Shown: positions 37,768 through 46,617 of the stretch, one piece after another
Position numbering within the stretch: position 1 is the first letter of the stretch
Layout: each line of letters begins with the position of its first letter
Source of the DNA: Candidatus Dadabacteria bacterium
Lineage (GTDB): Bacteria; Desulfobacterota_D; UBA1144; Nemesobacterales; Nemesobacteraceae
NCBI GenBank assembly: GCA_028823955.1
Contig: JAPPFE010000033.1
Coordinates: 4,185 to 54,406 of the forward strand
Direction: 5' to 3'
DNA length: 50,222 nucleotides
The notes under the pieces: generated by a model
Told to the model about the DNA's origin: nothing
Seen by the model: only the letters and a program-made list of their open reading frames with translations
The model's database searches: none
Translations under genes and position numbers: made by a program

Positions 37768-38070
37768 ATGGCATTAACGCGTAGCTTCAAGGAGACCGTA
37801 AAGGAACGAGCTATTAGAGACCCCGAGTTCCGCATCGGACTTCTGACCGAAGCGATTGAGTGCGTACTCAATGATGAAATCGACGTGGCAAGAGTATTGC
37901 TGCGAGACTATGTTAACGCGACAGTCGGTTTTCAGGAACTTGGACTCTTACGCGAAAAACCCCGAAGAGCCTGAGGCGCATGCTCAGTCCGAGAGGAACC
38001 TCGAGTCTTAAGAATATTTCCTTCCCGCTAGCATCTTTAAAAGAATGTGGTTTCAAGCTCGAAACACAAC
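37768..38070 (+). pseudogene. Frameshifted HigA-type addiction-module antidote gene
   Basis: The first frame encodes MALTRSFKETVKERAIRDPEFR...LLRDYVNATVGFQELGLL, the N-terminus of the putative addiction-module antidote family, and stops at 37974. The helix-turn-helix end of the family continues in another frame as PKSLRRMLSPRGTSSLKN. The break lies in the AAAAACCCC run at 37955-37963; adding one base there restores EKPPKSLRRM. No RelE/HigB toxin gene lies upstream (37710-37767). A decayed orphan antitoxin is the best reading; a sequencing error in the run is possible. Confidence 0.65.
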
Positions 38071-38142
38071 TATATTCTGCATTGCGGGTGTTGTTCCAAA
38101 GAGCAAACGTTTGGTCTTCAAAAAAAAGCTTCCCAACCGATA

Positions 38143-38171
38143 TTGCCATGTGTCGCCACATGGTATATATC
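38143..38171 (+). promoter_or_regulatory. vapB promoter with operator palindrome
   Basis: TTGCCA (38143-38148) and TATATC (38166-38171) are 17 bases apart. A perfect inverted repeat CCATGTG-TCGC-CACATGG (38146-38163) fills the spacer. Placement between -35 and -10 is typical for autoregulation by VapB/VapBC complexes. Confidence 0.55.
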
Positions 38172-38187
38172 AATGCAGGAGGTGACC

Positions 38188-38427
38188 ATGCCCACTGCAA
38201 AAATCTTTAAAAATGGTCGTAGCCAAGCCGTTCGCATTCCGAAGGATTTTGCTTTTGAGGGAGTGACCGAACTGACCGTGAGGAAGGTGGGTCAGAAACT
38301 GATCCTGGAACCCGTACGCAAGTCCTGGTTGACTCTGAATGAAGAAAGCGAACCGCTAGGCGATGATTTCCTGGCAGAGCGTCCAGATTTGTTTGCGATT
38401 GACGAAAGCCGGGGAAAATTTGAATGA
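38188..38427 (+). CDS. vapB: VapB-type antitoxin (AbrB/MazE fold)
   Basis: 79 residues. N-terminal AKIFKNGRSQAVRIPKDFAF is the swapped-hairpin AbrB DNA-binding domain of VapB antitoxins, and the C-terminal acidic part would bind the toxin. AGGAGGTGA just upstream is a near-perfect ribosome site. The stop overlaps the vapC start by 4 bp, as in intact modules. Because vapC is truncated, this antitoxin has no working partner here and may be a relic or an anti-addiction factor. Confidence 0.85.
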   Translation: MPTAKIFKNGRSQAVRIPKDFAFEGVTELTVRKVGQKLILEPVRKSWLTLNEESEPLGDDFLAERPDLFAIDESRGKFE

Positions 38428-38567
38428 CCTACATGCTTGACACCAATATCTGCAGTTACATAATGCGGCAGCATTCGCGGTCTATTCTGGAGACCCTTGA
38501 GAACAGGGTCGCTGAGGGCCACATTCTCTGCATGTCAGTCATCCGGATTCTTTCATATCTTCCTTAA
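38424..38567 (+). pseudogene. vapC: Truncated VapC toxin (PIN domain fragment)
   Basis: 47 codons: MTYMLDTNICSYIMRQ is the VapC/PIN start with the first catalytic Asp (LDTN). Similarity runs to CMSVI, after which the frame continues into unrelated DNA and stops at 38567. Intact VapC has about 130 residues and three more acidic active-site residues, so this one cannot be an active RNase. The break at about 38540 coincides with the stop codon of convergent scpB. Confidence 0.75.
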
Positions 38568-39090
38568 TTTTCTCGATTTCCTTTACTGTAGGGAGGTCCT
38601 TCAGGTTCTTAAGGCCGAACGTCTCGAGAAAAAGATTCGTGGTTTTGTAGAGAAAAGGCTTTCCCGGAACTTCCTTTCTTCCCGCAATCTCGATAAATCT
38701 TCTATCAAGGAGCATGCTTACGCTGCTTGAGCAGTCCACCCCTCTTATTTTTTCAACCTCGATCTTCGTAACGGGTTGCTCATAAGCCATTATGGCAAGC
38801 ACTTCGAGGGAGGCTTTCGAAAGCCTGAACTTCTTTATTTCCTTGTTAAACTCGACTATGTACTGCGAATACTCGGGGCGGGTCCTGAACTGATATCCCT
38901 CGGCGACGCTGCTTAGGAAGAAACTTCGTCCCATCTCCTCCCAGCGCCCCTGGAGTTCGCTCAGGGCGTCGGTTATCTCTTTTTTCTCGACGTCCTTCAG
39001 AAACTCGGAAATTTCCTGAATGGTTAGGGGGTGTTTAGAAACGAATATCAAGCATTCTATTATATTTTCAAGAGAACTTCTATCGTCCAT
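38539..39090 (-). CDS. scpB: Segregation and condensation protein B
   Basis: 183 residues, two winged-helix domains. IIECLIFVSKHPLTIQEISEFL, QFRTRPEYSQYIVEF and the long ASLEVLAIMAYEQPVTKIEVEKIRGVD are typical of ScpB. With ScpA it binds SMC to form the bacterial condensin. The start overlaps the scpA end by 11 bp, showing coupling. Its final residues (KEDMKESG) and stop codon lie at the junction with the vapC fragment, so its original C-terminus may have been changed. Confidence 0.93.
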   Translation of the reverse strand: MDDRSSLENIIECLIFVSKHPLTIQEISEFLKDVEKKEITDALSELQGRWEEMGRSFFLSSVAEGYQFRTRPEYSQYIVEFNKEIKKFRLSKASLEVLAIMAYEQPVTKIEVEKIRGVDCSSSVSMLLDRRFIEIAGRKEVPGKPFLYKTTNLFLETFGLKNLKDLPTVKEIEKIKEDMKESG

Positions 39091-39829
39091 TTTCCTCCCT
39101 CAGAATTATCTTTATGGGTTCTTCGAAGGTCGGCTGAAAAACATCCAGAATGCCGTCTTTCAGCAGCTCCAGTATCGAGAGAAAGGTTACCACGAGTTTC
39201 ATGCGGTTTTTATCCCCTTCGAAAAGATCCTCGAAGAGAACCTCTTTTTCCATTCTCATTATTTCGATTACCTGGTTTTTTCTTTCATCAACGGTGTAAG
39301 TCTGCGGGGCAAGGGATATTTCTCTTGTCTCGGCCTTCTCTATGTCCTCGCACATCTTAGAGAAGGTGTCCACCAGGGACCAGAGGTCGAATTTCACGAA
39401 TTCCGTCTCTTCTTCCGGTTCTCCGAACATTTCCCTGCGGTCGTAACCCGCCAGGAAAACGTCTTTTCCGAGAATTTCCATTCCCCCGAGTTCCGCCGCC
39501 GCGCTTCTGTACTTCTCATACTCAAGCAGGCGCCTTACGAGTTCCTCCCTGGGGTCCTCTTCTTCCTCTTCGCCTTCCTCCTTTATCCTGGGAAGAAGCA
39601 TGCGCGACTTTATGTACCCCAGTTCGGCCGCCATGGCCATGTAGTCCCCGACGATCTCGAGGTTCACGTCCTTTAGGAACTCAAGATATTCAAGGTACTG
39701 CTCGGTTATGAGCGCGATGGGTATGTCGTAGATGTCCACCTCGTGTTTCTTTATGAGGTGAAGCAGCAGGTCAAGCGGGCCGTTAAATATCTCGAGCTGT
39801 ACGCTGTAGGCTGACTGAGGGTCTTCCAT
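39080..39829 (-). CDS. scpA: Segregation and condensation protein A
   Basis: About 249 residues from the ATG at 39829, which gives MEDPQSAYSVQLEIFNGPLDLLLHLI; a GTG at 39907 would add 26 residues overlapping the M50 protease gene. The kleisin N-terminus (FNGPLDLLLHLIKKHEVDIYDIPI), a Glu-rich linker and the C-terminal winged-helix VVTFLSILELLKDG are visible. It bridges SMC heads and binds ScpB. The order M50 protease-scpA-scpB is common in bacteria and supports the call. Confidence 0.93.
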   Translation of the reverse strand: MEDPQSAYSVQLEIFNGPLDLLLHLIKKHEVDIYDIPIALITEQYLEYLEFLKDVNLEIVGDYMAMAAELGYIKSRMLLPRIKEEGEEEEEDPREELVRRLLEYEKYRSAAAELGGMEILGKDVFLAGYDRREMFGEPEEETEFVKFDLWSLVDTFSKMCEDIEKAETREISLAPQTYTVDERKNQVIEIMRMEKEVLFEDLFEGDKNRMKLVVTFLSILELLKDGILDVFQPTFEEPIKIILREENGR

Positions 39830-39852
39830 TTCTTCGTTTCTCTCGGCAATCA

Positions 39853-40515
39853 CTACGGGTTCATCGCCCGGATCACGATCTCGAGTTCGCTCGGGCTGAA
39901 ATTGCACATCTGTATAAAGATAACCACAGGAACGCGTATGAAGTAACCCAGGAATTGCCCGCCGAACAGGAAAAAGGCGAAAAGAATGAATATTCCGTAA
40001 GTTTCAAATCTTGCGTACCTGTAGGCGAGACTGTCGGGAAGCAGCCCGTAAAGCACCCGCGAGCCGTCAAGCGGCGGAACGGGGATCATGTTGAAAACGG
40101 CAAGCACTATCCCTATGTACATGAACCACACGAGCATCCGCGCTGCGACGTCGGCCCCGCTTCCCGGGGGTATGGCCGCGAAGTTCTCAAACAAGGCCTT
40201 TAGAATCACAGCCGCCGCAATCGCGGTCAGAATGTTGGATATGGGACCCGCAATCGCGACCATAAGCATGTCTTTTTTCGGGTTCCTGAAGTTCCTCGGG
40301 TCAACGGGAACCGGTTTCGCCCATCCGAAATGCACGATGAAAAGCAGCAGGGTTCCGAGAACATCAAGGTGAACGAGAGGGTTAAGCGAGAGTCTTCCCT
40401 GTCTCTTCGCCGTGTCGTCTCCTAGCCTGTAGGCCACAAGCGCGTGGGCGTACTCATGTATGGTAAGGGAAAAAAGGATTACGGGGACCAGTATTATGAG
40501 AAATTCGTAGTTCAT
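39853..40515 (-). CDS. Site-2 protease family membrane metallopeptidase (M50)
   Basis: 220 residues with about six membrane segments. The zinc motif HEYAH is at residues 20-24 (LTIHEYAHALVAYRLGD), and NPLVHLDVLGTLLL and PPLDGSR (NMIPVPPLDGSRVL) supply the third ligand region. This is the YwhC-like small branch, with no PDZ domain. It cleaves substrates within the membrane; the substrate is unknown. It lies between the Xer recombinase and scpA on the minus strand and is probably part of their transcript. Confidence 0.9.
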   Translation of the reverse strand: MNYEFLIILVPVILFSLTIHEYAHALVAYRLGDDTAKRQGRLSLNPLVHLDVLGTLLLFIVHFGWAKPVPVDPRNFRNPKKDMLMVAIAGPISNILTAIAAAVILKALFENFAAIPPGSGADVAARMLVWFMYIGIVLAVFNMIPVPPLDGSRVLYGLLPDSLAYRYARFETYGIFILFAFFLFGGQFLGYFIRVPVVIFIQMCNFSPSELEIVIRAMNP

Positions 40516-40524
40516 ATCGATAGT

Positions 40525-41418
40525 TTACGCTCTTGGATGAGATTTTTCGTGTATGCGTTTAAGCCTTTCCTTTTCGACATAAGTGTATATCTGGGTCGTG
40601 GATATGTCCGAGTGACCGAGCATGGCCTGTATGGACCGCAGGTCGGCCCCCCGCTCAAGCAGGTGCGTGGCGAAGGAGTGACGGAGCACGTGGGGGGTTA
40701 TGTGGGAGTGTATGCCCGCGGCGAGCGCGTAGTTCTTTATCATTCGCCAGAAGCGCTGGCGGCTCATCTTGGAGCCGGTTCTGGAGGTAACGAAAAGGTA
40801 CTCCGAAGTTCTTTCGCGAAGAAGTTTCGGTCTTGAGTCTGAAAGGTAGTCCCTTGCTTTCCTGATGGCGGCGTCGCCTATGGGGACTATTCTCTCCTTG
40901 CTCCCTTTGCCGAGGGTGATGACGTAGCCGTGGTCAAGATTGACGCGGTTGAGCTCAAGTGAGATCAGTTCCGATACCCTGACCCCGGTGGCGTAGAGAA
41001 CCTCGAGCATCGCGCGGTCCCTGAGCGCCTCGGCGGACTTGCCTTTCTCGGGCTCCCGGAGGAGCCTCTCGACCTCTTCCAGTGAAAGAGTGTGGGGGAG
41101 GGTTTTCGCGGGCTTGGGAGAGACGGTGTTTCTTAGCGGATCCTCGGTTATGACGCTTTCTGTGAGAAGGAACCTGAAGAACTGCTTTATGGAAACTATG
41201 TTTCTCGCCACGCTTCTCGGGGAGAGCTTCTTTTCCCTCAGGTGGTCGAAAAAAGCGGCTATTTCGTCTTCGCTTACGGCGGCGGGGTCGTATATACCCC
41301 TTTTGTCTAGAAAGGCCACGAGGGATGATATGTCCCTTGAATATGACTGAATGGTGTTTTTCGAAAGGCCCCTGTTCACCGTAAGATATACAAGGAACGA
41401 ATCGAGGTGCTCATCCAT
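40525..41418 (-). CDS. xerD: Tyrosine recombinase XerC/XerD type
   Basis: 297 residues, standard Xer length. The N-terminal core-binding SAM-like domain (FLVYLTVNRGLSKNTIQSYSRDI) is followed by the catalytic domain with Arg in YATGVRVSELISL, HVLRHSFATHLLERGADLRSIQAMLGH and the nucleophile Tyr in TTQIYTYV. It resolves chromosome dimers at dif. Lying in a housekeeping operon beside ahcY, it is a chromosomal Xer protein and not the integrase of the island at 2.7-18.5 kb. XerC and XerD cannot be told apart with certainty; XerD is slightly favoured. Confidence 0.9.
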   Translation of the reverse strand: MDEHLDSFLVYLTVNRGLSKNTIQSYSRDISSLVAFLDKRGIYDPAAVSEDEIAAFFDHLREKKLSPRSVARNIVSIKQFFRFLLTESVITEDPLRNTVSPKPAKTLPHTLSLEEVERLLREPEKGKSAEALRDRAMLEVLYATGVRVSELISLELNRVNLDHGYVITLGKGSKERIVPIGDAAIRKARDYLSDSRPKLLRERTSEYLFVTSRTGSKMSRQRFWRMIKNYALAAGIHSHITPHVLRHSFATHLLERGADLRSIQAMLGHSDISTTQIYTYVEKERLKRIHEKSHPRA

Positions 41419-41423
41419 TAATC

Positions 41424-42704
<1,281 letters not shown>

Positions 42705-42729
42705 TCAGAAGCCCCGAGCGTGTTTCGGC

Positions 42730-43878
42730 TCAGGCGTTCTCCAGGGCTTTTTTAAGCTCCGCGACTCTGTCTGTCTTCTCCCATGAGAAAGTTTCTTCGT
42801 TTCTCCCGAAATGGCCATAGGAAGCGGTTTTCCTGTAGATGGGTCTTCTTAGTCCGAGGTGCGTTATTATTCCCTCGGGAGTGAAGTCGAAAATCTCCCT
42901 TACTGCTTCCGAGATCTTCTCTTCCGCCACGGCGGCCGTGCCGAACGTGTCGATCATTACCGAAACCGGTTCCGCAACTCCGATGGCGTAGGCAATCTGC
43001 ACCTCGCAGCGCGAGGCCAGGGAGGCCGCGACTATGTTCTTTGCCACGTACCTTGCCATATAGGTTGCGCTCCTGTCGACCTTTGAGGGGTCTTTTCCAG
43101 AAAACGCCCCGCCGCCGTGTCTTGACCATCCGCCGTAGGTGTCGACTATGATTTTTCTTCCCGTAAGGCCCGTGTCTCCCATGGGCCCCCCGGTTACGAA
43201 GTTCCCCGTAGGGTTTATATGAATTTTCGTGCTCTCGGAAACAAGAGTTCCAATGCAGGGATTTATTACGTTCTCCCTGATTCCCTCCATTAGGTCACCG
43301 CGCGAGACTTCCTTTGAGTGCTGCGATGATATGACTACCGCGTCCACTCCGACCGGTTTCCCGTCCTCATACCTGAAGGTGACCTGGCTTTTTCCGTCTG
43401 GCCTCAGAAACGGCAGGGTGCCGTCTTTCCTTACCTCGGAGAGGCGCTTTGCCAGATTATGGGCATAGAGTATGGGGGAGGGCATGAATTCCGGGGTCTC
43501 ATCGCACGCGTAGCCGAACATGAGCCCCTGGTCGCCGGCTCCTTTCTTGTCGACTCCAAGCGCTATGTCCGGGGACTGCCTGTCGATCGTTAGGAGGACC
43601 GAACAGGTATCCGCGTCAAATCCCATCGTGCTGTCCGTATAGCCGATCTCTCTTATCGTGTCCCTTGCTATCTGCCGTATGTCGACTTGGGCTTTTGTCG
43701 TTATCTCGGCGGAGATCACCACGAGGCCGGTTGTGATCAGTGTCTCGCACCCGACCCTGCTGCCTGGATCCTGCTCGATCATGGCGTCTAGTATCGCGTC
43801 TGATATCTGATCCGCAATCTTGTCAGGATGGCCTTCCGTTACGGATTCTGAAGTGAATATGAAGTTTTTAGGGGGCAT
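42730..43878 (-). CDS. metK: S-adenosylmethionine synthetase
   Basis: 382 residues, full length. The N-terminal [24 protein letters not shown], the [21 protein letters not shown] signature and the P-loop-like [16 protein letters not shown] are all present. It makes SAM from methionine and ATP. The ATG is preceded by GAGG seven bases away, and a good promoter lies just upstream; the leader is only about 17 bases, so no riboswitch fits there. First gene of the metK-ahcY-xer-M50-scpAB run. Confidence 0.98.
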   Translation of the reverse strand: MPPKNFIFTSESVTEGHPDKIADQISDAILDAMIEQDPGSRVGCETLITTGLVVISAEITTKAQVDIRQIARDTIREIGYTDSTMGFDADTCSVLLTIDRQSPDIALGVDKKGAGDQGLMFGYACDETPEFMPSPILYAHNLAKRLSEVRKDGTLPFLRPDGKSQVTFRYEDGKPVGVDAVVISSQHSKEVSRGDLMEGIRENVINPCIGTLVSESTKIHINPTGNFVTGGPMGDTGLTGRKIIVDTYGGWSRHGGGAFSGKDPSKVDRSATYMARYVAKNIVAASLASRCEVQIAYAIGVAEPVSVMIDTFGTAAVAEEKISEAVREIFDFTPEGIITHLGLRRPIYRKTASYGHFGRNEETFSWEKTDRVAELKKALENA

Positions 43879-43901
43879 TAAGCGACCTCAAAAGTCCAAG
43901 T

Positions 43902-43929
43902 AATATAATTATTCTGGTTTTCCTGTCAA
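43902..43929 (-). promoter_or_regulatory. Promoter of metK
   Basis: On the minus strand, a perfect TTGACA (43929-43924) and TATATT (43907-43902) are separated by 16 bases. The start point would be about 17-20 bases before the metK ATG. Confidence 0.65.
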
Positions 43930-44009
43930 CAATGCGTTGCTTTGTGGTTGCGGGTTTACTATCGGGTAAAATACAAGGGAATCCCACTGTGCTTTGCGGA
44001 GAAAGTTAG

Positions 44010-44690
44010 ATGAAAAAACTCTTGGCTCCTTCAATACTCTCGTGCGACTATCTTCGCCTTGAAGACGAAGTAAATGCCGTCTGCCAGGCGGGCGCCGATC
44101 TTATACACGTGGACGTGATGGACGGGCATTTCGTTCCGAACATAAGCATAGGAATACCCATAGTGGAGGCGATTGCCCGGATGGAATCGCCGCCCCAGAT
44201 GGATATACACCTGATGATCGATAGTCCCGAGAAATTCACGGAGAAATTCATAGACGCGGGTTCTCCTCACGTGAAGATCGTCACGGTCCAGATGGAGGCC
44301 TGCAACCTTCTCTACAGCGCCCTCTCATCCATAAGGTGGAGAGGGGTTATGACCGGGGTGGCCCTTAACCCCGCGACCCCGATCGGCGTGATCGAGGAAA
44401 AGCTGATGGAGCTTATAGACGTGATAGTGATAATGACCGTGGAGCCGGGATTCGGGGGTCAGAAATTCATTCCCGAGATGCTGTCGAAAATAAGGGATCT
44501 GAGGTCCCTTCTTGACAAGATGGATGGAGATGGAAAGAAGCCGCTTATTGAAGCTGACGGCGGGATAAATCTCGGGAACATAAGGGAAGTGATCGAGGCC
44601 GGAGCGGACATAGTGGTAACGGGATCCGGAATATACAAGACGGAAAACTATGCCGATACGATGTCGGCCATGCGCGAGATGATGGAGTAG
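44010..44690 (+). CDS. rpe: Ribulose-phosphate 3-epimerase
   Basis: 226 residues. SILSCDYLRLEDEV, IHVDVMDGHFVPNISIG, DIHLMIDSPEKF, VEPGFGGQKFIPEML and the final EADGGINLGNI mark the TIM-barrel epimerase with its metal-binding His/Asp residues. It interconverts ribulose-5-P and xylulose-5-P in the pentose phosphate pathway. It is divergent from metK with a 131-bp shared region; TAAAAT at 43967-43972 is a possible -10 box for it, with no convincing -35. Confidence 0.96.
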   Translation: MKKLLAPSILSCDYLRLEDEVNAVCQAGADLIHVDVMDGHFVPNISIGIPIVEAIARMESPPQMDIHLMIDSPEKFTEKFIDAGSPHVKIVTVQMEACNLLYSALSSIRWRGVMTGVALNPATPIGVIEEKLMELIDVIVIMTVEPGFGGQKFIPEMLSKIRDLRSLLDKMDGDGKKPLIEADGGINLGNIREVIEAGADIVVTGSGIYKTENYADTMSAMREMME

Positions 44691-44728
44691 GGGCCAGATC
44701 CGAGGGCTGCGTGTTTTTCCGGGGGAAG

Positions 44729-45385
44729 ATGAAGTCTCAAGAGCGAAACTACATAGCCGACATAGAGCGGTATTTTCTCGGGCTTGCGGGAAAGGGCCTG
44801 ATGCTTTCGGCCAGGGACTACAGTTTTATAAGGGAACTTGGCGAAAGATCCGTCTCAAAGGAAATGGTAATTAAGGCTATAGCCTACGGCTTTGAGCAGA
44901 AGAGGCAGAGGGGAGCCCAGGAGCCGAGGGGGCTTTTTAACATAAGGCATGAAATTGAAGATTACCTGAGAACGCATTCGGTAGAACGGGAATCGAAACA
45001 GGCAACACCCCGGAACGCCGCTTTTACGAGAAGCAGTATAATAGAACAGGTCCTAAAGAGGCTTGATGGGATCATAGTTGAGGAAAAAAGAGAGGATATA
45101 CGGGGGAAATACGAGGAACTCAGGCGCAGGGTTGGAGAGACGGACGGCGCGGGGTCCGCTAACATATACAAACAGTTTGATTTGTTGTGGCGGGATTTCA
45201 TGGGGGGTGTTTTCTCAGGTCTTTCCGCCGAGAGGCAAAAGCAGATAACCGATGCCGCGCTGAGCAGGATTCCCGCCAAGGCGAAACTCTACGACGAGGA
45301 TGCCAGGAGAAAGACCCTTAACGCCTTCAGGGATGAAATCGTATGCGAGACTCTCGGCATAAATAATGTTTTCACGATGAAGTAA
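44729..45385 (+). CDS. Conserved protein paired with DnaC-like loader, possibly primosomal
   Basis: 218 residues from the ATG at 44729; a GTG at 44711 is also possible. The N-terminal ~70 residues (YIADIERYFLGLAGKGLMLSARDYSFIREL, then KEMVIKAIAYGF) resemble a helical domain that I have seen next to DnaC-type genes in deltaproteobacteria-like genomes, but I cannot name it. The rest is charged and helical with no catalytic motif. The next gene, a DnaC-like ATPase, starts 1 bp after it, so the two are coupled and may act together in loading the replicative helicase. Function not established. Confidence 0.6.
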   Translation: MKSQERNYIADIERYFLGLAGKGLMLSARDYSFIRELGERSVSKEMVIKAIAYGFEQKRQRGAQEPRGLFNIRHEIEDYLRTHSVERESKQATPRNAAFTRSSIIEQVLKRLDGIIVEEKREDIRGKYEELRRRVGETDGAGSANIYKQFDLLWRDFMGGVFSGLSAERQKQITDAALSRIPAKAKLYDEDARRKTLNAFRDEIVCETLGINNVFTMK

Positions 45386-45386
45386 C

Positions 45387-46208
45387 ATGGCCAGAAGAAA
45401 ACGGATCATTATGGATTGTCGAAAATGTTCCGGCGGCGGGTACATGATCTCACCTGAGAACGGTCAGTACGCCCGCGCGGAGGTCTGCGACTGCGTTTCC
45501 GAATGCAGTGACTGCGGGGGGACCGGAACGGTATTTTTGGTGAACGAAAGGGGCTACAGGTATCTTGAGCGCTGCGGGCTCTGCGGAATGGTGAGGCTTA
45601 AGGTCAGAAGGTACAACAACGCGAAGATTCCTTCAAAGTACGCCGGCGTTCTTCAGTCAGACGATATAGACCCCCGTGACAACAGCCAGTTTGAGGCAAT
45701 GACCTACGTGAAGTCGTTTGTCGACAAGTACCCGGAGGAAAAAGGCTTTCTGCTTATGGGAGGTCCCGGGCTTGCCAAAACACGCCTGGCAGTAGGGGCC
45801 ATAGCGGAGCTTACGCTTCAGAAAGCCGTTGAATGCGTGTTTACCGATTTCTTCTTTTTGCTTGGAGACCTGCGGAAGGCGTATTCCGAGGGAATTCCCG
45901 AAAACGAGATAATAGGACCGCTAATAAGCGCGGAAATTCTGGTTATAGACGAGATGGGAAAAGGCAAAAGTTCCGAATGGGAGCAGAACATCCTCGATCA
46001 GCTTATCTCCAAGCGTTACAACTCCTCAAAGAAAACTCTTGTTACCACCAACTATGTGGCTAGGGAGTCACTGCCTAAGAAATCTAGGAATAAAACGGAA
46101 ATACTTGAGGACAGGGTGGGAGAGAGGATAGCTTCAAGACTTTATGAGATGTGCACCCCGCTTTTCATCGAGGGGAGCGATTACAGGAAAAGCGAAATCT
46201 CCTCGTGA
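45387..46208 (+). CDS. DnaC/DnaI-like helicase-loader ATPase with Cys-rich N-terminus
   Basis: 273 residues. The N-terminus has eight cysteines in C-x2-C and similar pairs (C11, C14, C34, C36, C40, C43, C63, C66), likely two zinc sites similar to the DnaJ-type CxxCxGxG pattern. The AAA+ core has Walker A GGPGLAKT (125-132), Walker B ILVIDEMG (184-191) and the RVGERIASRL box with the arginine finger, as in DnaC, DnaI and IstB. It probably loads the replicative helicase. It is not next to a transposase, which argues against IstB. It is coupled to the preceding helical gene. Confidence 0.8.
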   Translation: MARRKRIIMDCRKCSGGGYMISPENGQYARAEVCDCVSECSDCGGTGTVFLVNERGYRYLERCGLCGMVRLKVRRYNNAKIPSKYAGVLQSDDIDPRDNSQFEAMTYVKSFVDKYPEEKGFLLMGGPGLAKTRLAVGAIAELTLQKAVECVFTDFFFLLGDLRKAYSEGIPENEIIGPLISAEILVIDEMGKGKSSEWEQNILDQLISKRYNSSKKTLVTTNYVARESLPKKSRNKTEILEDRVGERIASRLYEMCTPLFIEGSDYRKSEISS

Positions 46209-46325
46209 GATGTCGCCCGGTTCAACCGGGAGATTGGAAGCTATTGTCACTCCGGCATGGTTTCAATAAGAATTTACTGTGGGGATTATTGATGTTTGTT
46301 TTTCTTTAGTGGCGGAGGTGATGTT

Positions 46326-46592
46326 ATGGGAAAGGTGAAGGACAGGTCATCAGGCATGGTAAATATCTCCGTGAAGGTTCCTGCTGAAATTGCCGAAATA
46401 CTGGGCAAGGTATCGAAAGCGGAGGAAAGGCCAAAAAGCTATTACGTAAGGAAGGGATTGGAACTGTTTTTGATGGCTAGGCTGGAGAATTTGGAGGACC
46501 ATGAAGAGGCTGCCGAAGCTTACAAGGAATTTATGGCCTCAGGGGAAAAATCGGTTTCCTTTTCTGAACTCAAGGAAGAACTGAACCTTTAG
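46326..46592 (+). CDS. Orphan RelB/CopG-like antitoxin
   Basis: 88 residues from the ATG at 46326, set by GGAGGTG just upstream. The N-terminal NISVKVPAEIAEILGKVSKAEERPKSYYVRKGLELF is a ribbon-helix-helix DNA-binding domain; the C-terminal DHEEAAEAYKEFMASGEKSVSFSELKEEL is the acidic toxin-binding part typical of RelB/StbD proteins. No RelE-like toxin follows: the next gene, 26 bp on, is a convergent deacetylase gene. Either a leftover antitoxin or a stand-alone regulator. The small hairpin before it (46216-46230) has no T-run. Confidence 0.75.
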   Translation: MGKVKDRSSGMVNISVKVPAEIAEILGKVSKAEERPKSYYVRKGLELFLMARLENLEDHEEAAEAYKEFMASGEKSVSFSELKEELNL

Positions 46593-46617
46593 AGTTATAC
46601 CACTGCCTCTGGCTGAT

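Noticed and set aside
40525-41418. Xer recombinase as integrase of the island
   Set aside because: It lies 22 kb away in a housekeeping operon and has the standard XerC/D layout.
43879-44009. SAM riboswitch before metK
   Set aside because: The promoter sits about 20 bases from the metK start, leaving no room for a riboswitch, and no conserved core is seen.
46216-46230. CCCGG-TTCAA-CCGGG hairpin as terminator after the DnaC-like gene
   Set aside because: No T-run follows; it may be a chance palindrome.
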